A stretch of 64,000 nucleotides of DNA from the NCBI RefSeq assembly GCF_947495315.1, contig NZ_CANLYD010000023.1, positions 1 to 64,000 on the forward strand, written 5' to 3'. Both the position numbers and the translations under genes were made by a program. Source of the DNA: an uncultured Aquimarina sp. GTDB taxonomy: Bacteria > Bacteroidota > Bacteroidia > Flavobacteriales > Flavobacteriaceae. Below, one piece after another: positions 53,965 to 63,071 of this stretch (positions are counted from its first letter, which is position 1; the number at the start of each line of letters is the position of its first letter). The notes beneath the pieces are model-generated. The model was not told the origin of the DNA. It was given only the letters and a program-made list of their open reading frames with translations, and did no database searches.

Positions 53965-54427
53965 AATTAAGTTTGGTTTGTGTGTTAATAAAAATAATGA
54001 TCAAGAAAACTTTTACTATAATATAGTTTCCTCAAACGTTGTAATAAATATTTCTAAAAAAAAACGGGAAAATATAATATTCGAAGTGTCGTTTTTTTGC
54101 GAAAACGTTTGAGTGTTGATATTTTATTAAGAAAAGGTTAAAAAAGTAAAGAATGAATAAAAAATTAGCGTATAATTTGGTGTATTATCTATTTTCAGAT
54201 TTAGTAAACCTGTATTTCATATTCTTTTTAAAAACATCACAAGTTTTTCTAAAATTATTCAAATTAGAAATCTATAATTAGCATATTCTAAAATCTAATT
54301 ACAAAGATTAGTCTTTACTACTAAATAAACAATAGAATCTATCTTAAAAAAAATTATACTTGATCTAATGGCAATGAGTATAAACATCACCAACGGTAAA
54401 CATAGAAAATAATATCTTGAATAAAGC
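53965..54427. other. Amylase/helicase spacer
   Basis: No gene seen. AT-rich, holding the amylase leader, two AAACGTT-centred palindromes (annotated), and the downstream end of the helicase gene. No hairpin was recognised as a helicase terminator. Confidence 0.5.
54033..54113. promoter_or_regulatory. Two LacI-type operator-like palindromes
   Basis: CAAACGTTG at 54033-54041 and CGAAAACGTTTGAG at 54100-54113, each centred on ACGT within AAACGTT, about 70 and 140 bases upstream of the amylase start. CG-centred palindromes of this sort are bound by LacI-family repressors, which often control maltose/starch genes. No LacI gene is in the window. Confidence 0.45.
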
Positions 54428-56851
54428 TTACCCGATCACTTTCAGTTTAGCAAATCGTAGTAACAGCTTTTTAATTCCGCCGTTTTCAAAATTAATCTCT
54501 GCTTTCTTATCTTGACCTACCCCATCTAACTGCAGAATTTTTCCTTTACCAAAACGCATATGTTCTACTATGGTTCCAGGTACCAGATCTCCATCAAAAA
54601 GATTCGCTTTAGGAGTACTTGTAGCATCATTAGACATTGGTCTTAGTTTACGTAGCTTACGCAATTGTTCCTCTGATGGTTTATGAGAAACCGGTGGTGA
54701 TCCTGATAATGGCTTTTTAAGCCTTAATTTACTTTTATCTACATCTCCAAAAATATCAGTATCTACTAAAGGCTTATAACGATACGTTTCGATTGGAGTG
54801 ATATATTCTAGATATTGAGCATCTATTTCTTCTATAAAACGACTAGGTTCTGCATCTACGAGTTTACCCCATCGATAACGAGATTGCGTATAGGTTAGAT
54901 ATGCTTGTTTCTCCGCTCTGGTTAAAGCTACATAAAATAATCTTCGTTCCTCTTCGAGCTCTGATCTGGTATTCATACTCATTCCGGATGGAAACAAATC
55001 TTCCTCCATACCTACAATATAGACGTAAGGAAACTCCAGTCCTTTTGCTAAATGTATCGTCATTAAGGCTACTCTATCATCATCACCCGTATCCTGATCC
55101 AAATCTGTTGCCAGTGCTACATCTTCTAAAAATTCTGCAAGTGATCCTGTCTCATCTGCCAACTCTTTTTGTTCTTCTACAAAGTCCCGAATACCATTTA
55201 ATAACTCCTCTATATTTTCAATACGAGCAATTCCTTCAGGTGTTCCATCTTTCTTAAGCTCTTGAAGTAAACCAGTGTTTTTAGCTACCATTTCTGATAA
55301 TACAAAGGCATCAGAAGTTTGGTTGGTAACTTGAAAACTCTTGATCATATTCATAAAGTTTTCTAACCTGGTTTTTGTTCCGCTATTAATTTTTAGATTA
55401 ATTCGATCCAGATTTTCAATAATTTCGAAAATAGATCTATCATAATGGTTAGCGGCTACCACTAACTTATCCACAGTAGTACTACCAATTCCACGAGCAG
55501 GATAATTAATAACACGTTTTAGTGCTTCTTCATCTTTTGGATTGATAATTAACCTAAGATATGATAAAACATCTTTTATCTCTTTTCTTTGATAAAAAGA
55601 CAGTCCTCCATAAATTCTATACTTAATATCCCTTTTTCGCAGCGCATCCTCCATAGCACGAGACTGTGCATTTGTTCTATACAGAATAGCAAACTGACCA
55701 TTGGTCAACTGATGTTGCATTTGATTCTCAAAGATAGAACTTGCTACATATCGTCCTTCATCTCCATCCGTTAGCAATCGATTTACGAAAATTTTAGGAC
55801 CAGGATCATTCGCAGTCCAAACTACTTTATCAAGTTTTGTTTTGTTTTTATCTATAATAGAATTAGCCGCTTCCACTATGTTTTTGGTAGATCGATAGTT
55901 TTGTTCTAATCGATATTGCTGTACATTATCATAATCTCTCTGGAAATTAAGGATGTTATTAATATTCGCTCCACGGAAAGCATAAATACTTTGTGCATCA
56001 TCTCCTACCACACAAATATTCTGAAATTTATCTGATAATGCTTTTACAATTAGATACTGTGAGTGATTCGTATCCTGGTACTCATCCACCAGAATATATC
56101 TAAAGCGATTTTGATATTTAGCCAATACATCTGGAAAACGATTCAACAACTCATTAGTTTTAAGTAATAAATCATCAAAATCCATCGCACCAGCCTTAAA
56201 GCAGCGATCTACATAATGCTGATAGATTTCTCCCATACGCGGTCTTTTTGCCATGGCATCAGCCTCTACTAACTCAGCATTTTGAAAATATGCTTTTACA
56301 GTAATCAAACTATTCTTATAAGAAGAAATACGCGATTGAACCTGCTTATACTTATAGATATCCTTGTCCAATCCCATCTCTTTAATTACCGAAGAAATTA
56401 ATCGCTGAGAATCTTGTGTGTCATATATCGTAAAATTAGAAGGATACCCTAATTTATCAGCCTCAATTCTTAGGATTTTAGCAAAAATAGAATGAAACGT
56501 TCCCATCCATAGATTCTTTGCTTCACTAGGACCTACAATATCAGCAATACGCTTTTTCATTTCTCGCGCTGCCTTATTGGTAAATGTTAATGATAAGATA
56601 TTAAATGAATCCACTCCCTGATTCATCAGATAGGCAATTCTATACGTAAGCACTCTAGTTTTTCCTGAACCAGCACCTGCAATAACGATCATAGGACCAT
56701 CTTTCTGCAGTACAGGAGCTCGTTGCGCATCATTTAATCCGGCTAAATATTCTTCCAAGTTTTCAGTGTTTTTTTCAGACTGGAAATTTAAGGAAAGAAT
56801 GACATTTATGGAAGCCAAGAGTCTTTTAGTTGTAAACAAGTGATGAACCAC
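54428..56851 (-). CDS. pcrA: UvrD/PcrA-type superfamily 1 DNA helicase
   Basis: A 3'-5' DNA helicase in replication and repair. Helicase motifs are all visible: AGAGSGKTRVLTYRIA (Walker A), LTFTNKAAREMKKR, LVDEYQDTN (motif II), VVGDDAQSIYAFRGA (III), QNYRSTKNIVEAAN (IV), VALMTIHLAKGLEFPYVYIVGMEE (V, in outline), and VALTRAEKQAYLTY (VI). A PcrA-type C-terminal tail (IVEHMRFGKGKI) binds RNA polymerase in other species. The 807-residue frame begins with an unusual 31-residue stretch; a TTG at 56758 gives EEYLAGLNDAQRAPVLQKD, which is the normal PcrA start, so 776 residues are likely. Confidence 0.95.
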   Translation of the reverse strand: MVHHLFTTKRLLASINVILSLNFQSEKNTENLEEYLAGLNDAQRAPVLQKDGPMIVIAGAGSGKTRVLTYRIAYLMNQGVDSFNILSLTFTNKAAREMKKRIADIVGPSEAKNLWMGTFHSIFAKILRIEADKLGYPSNFTIYDTQDSQRLISSVIKEMGLDKDIYKYKQVQSRISSYKNSLITVKAYFQNAELVEADAMAKRPRMGEIYQHYVDRCFKAGAMDFDDLLLKTNELLNRFPDVLAKYQNRFRYILVDEYQDTNHSQYLIVKALSDKFQNICVVGDDAQSIYAFRGANINNILNFQRDYDNVQQYRLEQNYRSTKNIVEAANSIIDKNKTKLDKVVWTANDPGPKIFVNRLLTDGDEGRYVASSIFENQMQHQLTNGQFAILYRTNAQSRAMEDALRKRDIKYRIYGGLSFYQRKEIKDVLSYLRLIINPKDEEALKRVINYPARGIGSTTVDKLVVAANHYDRSIFEIIENLDRINLKINSGTKTRLENFMNMIKSFQVTNQTSDAFVLSEMVAKNTGLLQELKKDGTPEGIARIENIEELLNGIRDFVEEQKELADETGSLAEFLEDVALATDLDQDTGDDDRVALMTIHLAKGLEFPYVYIVGMEEDLFPSGMSMNTRSELEEERRLFYVALTRAEKQAYLTYTQSRYRWGKLVDAEPSRFIEEIDAQYLEYITPIETYRYKPLVDTDIFGDVDKSKLRLKKPLSGSPPVSHKPSEEQLRKLRKLRPMSNDATSTPKANLFDGDLVPGTIVEHMRFGKGKILQLDGVGQDKKAEINFENGGIKKLLLRFAKLKVIG

Positions 56852-57369
56852 TCTCTTTTAGAAATTTAAATAGTATTTCTCTAATTCCTGAGAAGAAATA
56901 AAAACTTCTTCTTTTACAATATATCAGAAATACTCTTAATTTATTACATCAAAGACAAGTAATTTAGGGAATTACACAATACTAAAACAACTCATCAAAC
57001 TTTGCTTCGAATAGTACCCGCACTTTAAAGCATAGACTTCTGATTGAATTACTTTATAAAGCCTTTTGATCAATTTTTAATCCATAAATCAAGTGAAACA
57101 TTTTTTACTTAAAAGGTTTCGTAATTATTGAAGGTATTTCAAAGTTTTTCATAATAAAACGCTTTTCGCTTCTAATACTTGATCAGCGCCTAATTCGGAT
57201 ACATCTTAACATATTTTTCGTGCCAATTTATAGAATATCAACACCCACAATACCCTAACAGTTTATGTATTGTTAGTTGGATGAACAAACAACGGATATA
57301 GACTTTTTGTAAATTTAACCACACAATTAACAACATTTTATAACTCACACAAAAAACTAAAATTTAAAC
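56852..57369. other. Helicase/xylanase spacer, nothing recognised
   Basis: 518 bases with no convincing gene, repeat or terminator. The right part is the AT-rich leader of the xylanase gene; a -7-like element with correct spacing was not found. Confidence 0.5.
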
Positions 57370-59292
57370 ATGAATTCACATTCCCAAATCAACCAATGCA
57401 TTAAAAACAATGCATGCATTTTTTCATTTATACTTATTCTTATTTCTTCTTGTAGTATCAATGGGCAGGTGTTAAAAGACGAAGTCCCAGCAGGAAAATA
57501 TATTGGTACCATTGTTAATGGTAACTTTTTTAATGGTAGTAATACGACCCCTTCTGGCACTTACCAAACTACTATTGTAGAACAGTTCAACTCAATTGTT
57601 GCAGAGAATGATCATAAAATGGAGAACCTACTAAAAGGTTCTGCTGCTAATAACCCATTCAACATTACTTTGGCAGATATTAATACTGATAAACTAGATC
57701 GTATGATCAATTTTGCAGATGCTAATGATATTAACGTAAAAAGAGGTCATGCCCTGATGTGGTATAGCCAAGCACCTCAATGGCTTAGAGATGACGCTAC
57801 GGGATGGACAAAACAACAAATATTTGATTTTGCTGAATCCTATATTACTACAGTAATGACATATACTAAAGGAAAAATAGATGAATGGGATGTTTTTAAT
57901 GAAATTATCAATGAAAATAGTGCTGGGTTTCGCTCAGGAACTTGGTATGCCAATGTGGGCAATATTCAGGATTTTATTGATCATTGCTTTATTGTAGCTA
58001 AATCTGTTGATCCAGATGTTGTATTATTTTATAATGATTACTCTATAGAAACGTTTAATACCGATCCTAATTCTAAGAATGCTTTTATGAGAACTATGAT
58101 ACAAGGCATGGTAGAAAGAGGTGTTCCAATTGATGCGTTGGGTCTACAAAGTCATTTTGAAAATGGGATTGGAGACAGTTTTACAGATCAAGTAAGCCAA
58201 ACTATGGATTTTGCAATCGATCTAGGGTTAATTTGTAATATTACAGAACTAGATATCAGAATTTGTAATAATGGTCAACCGGCATCCGAAGAAGAATTAC
58301 AAGCGCAAAAGGATTCATATCAAAGAATAGCTGCAATGGCATTAGCAAAAGATGGATGTACAGGATTAACTTTATGGGGATTTACAGATGCTTCTTCGTG
58401 GATACCAGGTTTTTTTGATGGCTGTGGTAGTGCTTTAATTTATGATAACAACTACCAACCGAAACCTTCGTTTACTGGACTTCTTAATGGATTACAAGGT
58501 ATCACCGTAGAAGATAATGGAGGCTGTGGCGGCGCAACAGTAGCACAAGCTCCTTTTAATGGAACACCTACTACAATCCCTGGTATTATAGAGTTTGAAA
58601 ATTATGATATTGGCGGTGAAGGTGTTGCGTATCAAGATGATGATACACTTAATAACGGAGGATCCACTTATAGAGATTGCGATGCCACAGATATTGTATT
58701 AGAAGAATCTGGTGCACTAATTATCGGATGGCTAAGTCCTGAAGAATGGTTAGAGTATACAATAAATGTATCCGATTCAGGATCTTATGATTTTACATTT
58801 TCTACAGCTGCTGATACAGGTTTTGGAGGAGAAGGTAGTCTAGAACTTGATGGCGTTGACATTTCTGGACTTATCAACTTTGCTTCAACTGGCGGCTGGT
58901 CTAATTTCCAAGATACCATAGTAACCGAAATACCTTTAACCGAAGGTGAACATATCTTACGATTTAATGTAGAATTAGGTAGCTTTAATGTAGATAAAAT
59001 GACTGCTTCTATAAATACACTCGGTACTAATGACTACGGCTTTGATGCTGCAGAAAATTTTAAAGCGTATCCCATACCATTTAATAAAGAATTAAATATT
59101 GGTTTTAAAACAATCGGAGAGACAAGTAGCATTACCCTAATAGATATTCACGGAAGAAAAGTTTTTAGTCAAAAATACACCAATGAAGATGCTATAACTA
59201 TCCATGCTGGAAATTTATCCTCAGGTATGTACTTCTTACAGATAAACCGAAAAGATAATTCTTCGAAAATGATAAAGATTATGAAGCAATAA
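57370..59292 (+). CDS. T9SS-exported GH10 endo-xylanase with CBM6
   Basis: A 640-residue secreted hemicellulase. Signal peptide (about 1-33), GH10 catalytic domain (about 35-380) with acid/base Glu178 in EWDVFNEII, nucleophile Glu293 in ITELDIR, and the GH10 motifs ENDHKMENLL, HALMWYSQAPQWL and GLTLWGFTDASSW; then CBM6 (about 405-540: IIEFENYDIGGEGVAYQDDD, WLEYTINVSDSGSYDF) and a type A T9SS sorting domain (KAYPIPFNKELNIGF...GMYFLQIN). GH10 enzymes cut internal beta-1,4-xylan bonds. The presence of CBM6 and secretion signals fits growth on algal or plant polysaccharides. A terminator follows. Confidence 0.96.
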   Translation: MNSHSQINQCIKNNACIFSFILILISSCSINGQVLKDEVPAGKYIGTIVNGNFFNGSNTTPSGTYQTTIVEQFNSIVAENDHKMENLLKGSAANNPFNITLADINTDKLDRMINFADANDINVKRGHALMWYSQAPQWLRDDATGWTKQQIFDFAESYITTVMTYTKGKIDEWDVFNEIINENSAGFRSGTWYANVGNIQDFIDHCFIVAKSVDPDVVLFYNDYSIETFNTDPNSKNAFMRTMIQGMVERGVPIDALGLQSHFENGIGDSFTDQVSQTMDFAIDLGLICNITELDIRICNNGQPASEEELQAQKDSYQRIAAMALAKDGCTGLTLWGFTDASSWIPGFFDGCGSALIYDNNYQPKPSFTGLLNGLQGITVEDNGGCGGATVAQAPFNGTPTTIPGIIEFENYDIGGEGVAYQDDDTLNNGGSTYRDCDATDIVLEESGALIIGWLSPEEWLEYTINVSDSGSYDFTFSTAADTGFGGEGSLELDGVDISGLINFASTGGWSNFQDTIVTEIPLTEGEHILRFNVELGSFNVDKMTASINTLGTNDYGFDAAENFKAYPIPFNKELNIGFKTIGETSSITLIDIHGRKVFSQKYTNEDAITIHAGNLSSGMYFLQINRKDNSSKMIKIMKQ

Positions 59293-59339
59293 AATTTATT
59301 GTATATAAAAGAAGAGCTGAACATATGAAAAGAAAGAGC

Positions 59340-59375
59340 TAGCGGTAAAGATATTATTTTACCGCTAACTTTTTC
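59340..59375 (+). terminator. Terminator after xylanase
   Basis: TAGCGGTAAA and TTTACCGCTA form a 10-bp stem with an 8-base loop, followed by ACTTTTTCTTTTT. Confidence 0.88.
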
Positions 59376-59533
59376 TTTTTACAAAAATTAGATTATTCTT
59401 TCCTTGTTAATATCTTTTTTTTGAAAAAACATCGTTGAAATGCAATTTTTTAAGATAAAATACATATATTTAAAAATCTTTATGATACTAAAGAAATTAT
59501 TTTAACCCCAAAATTTAACCTAATTTTTTTCTT

Positions 59534-59821
59534 ATGTCCCCAAACTTAAACGCTCAGCCCATTGAAAAAGAACAAATCAAATTTCTAACCTTCCCAAAAG
59601 AAGATGTACTTAATAAAAGAAAAGATCAAATCGATCGAATTTTAGAATTACAAAGAGCATTATCTCTTGGTAACTTAGAACGCCATAAAGTAAAAATTGT
59701 ATTTGTTGATAACAAAGGACTCAAAAAAGTAGAAACCACTATTTGGGGAATTACAGATAAAGAAGTAATCCTTAAACAGTCTACTATTATTCCATTAGAA
59801 AGAATTATAAGTATCTCATAA
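59534..59821 (+). CDS. Conserved small protein of Bacteroidota, unknown function
   Basis: A 95-residue acidic/basic cytoplasmic protein. It begins MSPNLNAQPIEKEQIKFLTF and has two obvious halves: helical residues 20-50 (DVLNKRKDQIDRILELQRAL) and a beta-rich C-terminus (KIVFVDNKGLKKVETTIWG, VILKQSTIIPLERIISI), which together recall small SH3-like or PilZ-type folds. Such proteins recur in Flavobacteria with no assigned function. It is flanked by terminators on both sides, so it is monocistronic. Confidence 0.7.
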   Translation: MSPNLNAQPIEKEQIKFLTFPKEDVLNKRKDQIDRILELQRALSLGNLERHKVKIVFVDNKGLKKVETTIWGITDKEVILKQSTIIPLERIISIS

Positions 59822-59847
59822 AAATTTAAGTGTTATTGCCTTGAAAG

Positions 59848-59885
59848 CTCTCAATATCTTCTCAATGATGTATTGAGAGTTTTTA
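59848..59885 (+). terminator. Terminator after small protein
   Basis: CTCTCAATA (59848-59856) pairs with TATTGAGAG (59871-59879) and is followed by TTTTTATTT. Confidence 0.8.
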
Positions 59886-60009
59886 TTTAAAACATGTAAT
59901 ACAATAAACCTATTTTTAGTGTGTTATGAAACAATTAATATGTATTTAAATCAATGTAATTCAGAATAATAAACCTATTTAAAAACTAATTTTACCCAAA
60001 AATCAAAAA

Positions 60010-62385
60010 ATGTTCAAAACCTACTATAAAAAATTAATGCTACTCCTGTTCTTTATAAACGTAATGGTTATACATTCTCAGGATTCTAATGCTCAATTAA
60101 TCTCCAATAATCCAGATAGTTTCATCGAAAACCTTACCATTAACAAGTCAAAAGGGTTATTTATAAATCTATCGAAGAAAAACACTTCACTTTCATTAAA
60201 CCTTAAGGTAGAAAAAGTAAAAAACGACCTAATCACATTTATTGGTAGTGTAAACAATCAAAAACTATCTACTTTTACTTTATTTAAAACTAAAAATCAA
60301 ATAGAAGGAACTTTAGTCCTCAGAAACGAAAAAACCGGTTTCAAAATTTTCACAAATGATCTGGGAAAAGTATATATTGAAGAAGTAGATATTAACTCTC
60401 TGGTTTGTATAGATTTTGAAAAAACTGAAGAGGAAAATAACAAAAATACAAATGATGTATTTTCTAAAATGGCTCCTCAATTAGAAAGTCTTCCAGGAGC
60501 ACCAGGAATTATCTATTTAGACTTTGATGGAGAAGTTGTATCTGGAACAAGTTGGGTTGGTGGCGGCACTATTAATGCACAATCTCCAAATTTTTCTGAT
60601 CAAAAAATCATAGCTGTTTGGGAAATAATGGCTGAAGATTTTAGAGCTTTTAACTTAAACGTCACTACACGAAGAGACTTATATGATGCTGCTCCACAAA
60701 ATCGTAGAATGATGTGCATATTTACTCCTACCAAAGATGCAGCGCCTACTGCAGGTGGTGTTGCCTATTTAGGTTCTTTTTCTTCAACTAGAACAGATAA
60801 TCCATGTTGGATTTATAATTTATCCACAAGAGCAGCTGGAGAGACAGGATCTCATGAGGTAGGACATACATTAAGGCTAAGTCATGATGGCAGACCCGGA
60901 GAAGAATATTATGCTGGCCATGGGCAATGGTCGCCAATTATGGGGTGGAGTGCTAACAAAACTTTAGGCCACTGGAGTAAAGGAGAGTATGATAATGCTA
61001 CTCAACAGCAAGATGACATAGAAATTATCGCTGGATCTCAAAACGGGGTTGGTTTTAGAGAAGATGATCATAAAGACATTATTACAGAAGCTACTCCAAT
61101 ATTAGTAGATACTGATGGAAATGTTAGTGCTGATCAAAACTTTGGTTTTATACATAACAGTGATGATAAAGATGTATTTTCATTTGTAATTGAAACGGGT
61201 AATGTTTCTTTCAATTTTAATCCTAGTCCAGATCATCCTAACCTTAATATACAAGCTAGAATTCTGAATGGGATTGGTGAAGAAATTGCTATTTCTGATC
61301 CTTCCGGACTCAATGCTGGTTTTGATTTAGATCTCAGTTTTGGAACTTACTTTGTAGAAGTTGATGGTGTTGGAGAAGGAAATCTAAGTAATGGATATTC
61401 TGATTACTCATCTATAGGTAATTATTATATTTCCGGTAGGTATATTCCTGGTGATAACAATCAGCCCCCTATAGCAAATTTCGAAGCTGCTACTAATTGT
61501 GCTACAGTGAATTTCAATAGTACAACTATAAATAATGTAAATGCTTATTTATGGGATTTTGGAGACGGAACCACGGCTACGGAACAAAATCCAACACATA
61601 CATATGCCGGCAGTGGTACTTATAGTATTACACTTACTACTTCTAATAGTGCGGGGGAAGATACCAGACAGCGTGATGATTTTATTACCATCAATATTCC
61701 TCAACAACCTGCTGGAGCAGATCAAAATATTTGTATTGGAGAATCTACATCGTTAACTGTAACGGGAAACAGTGAATTTAGGTGGTATAATGCCCCCACA
61801 GGTGGAACTTTGCTATATACAGGAGCTACTTTTGAAGCACCTGCACTGCAATCTAGTCAGACATATTATGTAGCAGGCTCTTTTGATAACTGTACGACAA
61901 ATACGAGAACAGCAATCAATATTATAGTAGAGGAAAATCCACAACCTCCTACGATAACAATTCCTGACACTAAAAACCTTACAGCCGATACTACATACGC
62001 AGCATATCAATGGTATTTTAATGGAGAACCAATTACTGGTGCTAATGATTCTCAATATGTACCAGATCAAATAGGAAATTATAGTGTCGAAGTTTTTAAC
62101 GAAACAGGATGTAATGCAATTTCCTCAGCATTTTCTGTTGATTTATCCCAACTTAATTTAAGCCAAGGAACCAGTGTTTTTAAGTTCTACCCTAACCCCA
62201 CTAAAGATATACTAAGAATTGATGGACTTACCATAAATGAAAATGATATAAGAATAGTAAATACTTCTGGACAAGTAGTAGTTAATTCTGTTATAGAACC
62301 TGAGATAGACTTAACTAAATTGTCTAGTGGACTTTATGTGATTCTAATAAACAATAAATCTGTTGGCAAATTTGTCAAACTATAA
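60010..62385 (+). CDS. T9SS-exported metzincin-like metalloprotease with PKD and Ig-like domains
   Basis: A 791-residue secreted zinc protease. A signal peptide and a pro-region of about 150 residues are followed by the peptidase domain (about 155-345) carrying HEVGHTLRLSH (His282, Glu283, His286, His292), the long metzincin zinc motif, and the likely Met-turn IMGW. A pre-peptidase C-terminal type domain (about 365-480), a PKD domain (about 490-570: YLWDFGDGTTATEQNPTHTY), Ig-like repeats (about 575-715) and a type A T9SS sorting domain (FYPNPTKDILRID...LIN) follow. Metzincins usually have Gly at position 8 of the motif; Arg is here instead. Confidence 0.9.
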   Translation: MFKTYYKKLMLLLFFINVMVIHSQDSNAQLISNNPDSFIENLTINKSKGLFINLSKKNTSLSLNLKVEKVKNDLITFIGSVNNQKLSTFTLFKTKNQIEGTLVLRNEKTGFKIFTNDLGKVYIEEVDINSLVCIDFEKTEEENNKNTNDVFSKMAPQLESLPGAPGIIYLDFDGEVVSGTSWVGGGTINAQSPNFSDQKIIAVWEIMAEDFRAFNLNVTTRRDLYDAAPQNRRMMCIFTPTKDAAPTAGGVAYLGSFSSTRTDNPCWIYNLSTRAAGETGSHEVGHTLRLSHDGRPGEEYYAGHGQWSPIMGWSANKTLGHWSKGEYDNATQQQDDIEIIAGSQNGVGFREDDHKDIITEATPILVDTDGNVSADQNFGFIHNSDDKDVFSFVIETGNVSFNFNPSPDHPNLNIQARILNGIGEEIAISDPSGLNAGFDLDLSFGTYFVEVDGVGEGNLSNGYSDYSSIGNYYISGRYIPGDNNQPPIANFEAATNCATVNFNSTTINNVNAYLWDFGDGTTATEQNPTHTYAGSGTYSITLTTSNSAGEDTRQRDDFITINIPQQPAGADQNICIGESTSLTVTGNSEFRWYNAPTGGTLLYTGATFEAPALQSSQTYYVAGSFDNCTTNTRTAINIIVEENPQPPTITIPDTKNLTADTTYAAYQWYFNGEPITGANDSQYVPDQIGNYSVEVFNETGCNAISSAFSVDLSQLNLSQGTSVFKFYPNPTKDILRIDGLTINENDIRIVNTSGQVVVNSVIEPEIDLTKLSSGLYVILINNKSVGKFVKL

Positions 62386-62404
62386 GTCTTTTTTTAACCT
62401 TATT

Positions 62405-62441
62405 AAAAGCATATTTCTTTAATTCAGAAATATGCTTTTTT
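62405..62441 (+). terminator. Terminator after metalloprotease
   Basis: AAAAGCATATTTCT and AGAAATATGCTTTT form a 14-bp stem with a 7-base loop, followed by TTTT. Confidence 0.9.
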
Positions 62442-62521
62442 GTTTATACAGAGATCAAAAACACATTTTAACTTTCCTGTAATAGATTTTTGAATATCTT
62501 TAGAAACCAAAAAAATTAAGA

Positions 62522-63058
62522 TTGAAACACACATTTTTAATTCTCCTCGCCATACTACCAGGAATACTTCTTTGTCAAAAAGAATCCAAACCAGGAACTA
62601 TTATTACTCAATTTGGTAAGACATACGAAGTTGATAATCCTGACTTTAAAACAAATACAACAAGTGAATTAAAGGCTGTATTTGATGTCGGGAGATCTTT
62701 TGGAGATAGTACTAAGATCAATCCGCTTATAAATACTGCAGCCAGGTATCTTAATATGCATGCCGATGCAGGAGTGTCATTAGAGAACCTAAAAGTAGCT
62801 TTAGTTATTCACGGAAGTGCCGCTAATGATATTTTGAATAACAAAAATTATAATACAAAATTCGGTTTGGATAATCCAAATACTCCTTTAATATCAGCAC
62901 TTACCGAAAAAGGAGTTCAGATCATTTTGTGCGGGCAGACCGCTGCGCATAGAAACATCTCTAAGTCTGATGTCCATCCTAATATACAGTTTGCATTATC
63001 AGCGATGACCGCTTTAGTACAATTACAAAACGAAAACTACAAACTCATTAATTTTTAA
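62522..63058 (+). CDS. Exported DsrE/F-like protein
   Basis: A 178-residue exported protein with a signal peptide (MKHTFLILLAILPGILLCQ). The start is TTG at 62522, as no ATG is placed ahead of the signal. The mature part fits the DsrE/F/YchN fold: ELKAVFDVGRSFGDSTKINP, then NLKVALVIHGSAANDIL, ALTEKGVQIILCGQTAAH with a Cys at the usual conserved spot, and IQFALSAMTALVQLQNENY. Family members often act in sulfur transfer; exported ones in Bacteroidota have unknown function. It lies 13 bases before an M20 peptidase gene, so both may be co-transcribed. Confidence 0.8.
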   Translation: MKHTFLILLAILPGILLCQKESKPGTIITQFGKTYEVDNPDFKTNTTSELKAVFDVGRSFGDSTKINPLINTAARYLNMHADAGVSLENLKVALVIHGSAANDILNNKNYNTKFGLDNPNTPLISALTEKGVQIILCGQTAAHRNISKSDVHPNIQFALSAMTALVQLQNENYKLINF

Positions 63059-63071
63059 CTCAACTCATCCT

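Noticed and set aside
57357..57560. Minus-strand frame at the xylanase start
   Set aside because: Overlaps the xylanase signal peptide region in reverse; no promoter or family.
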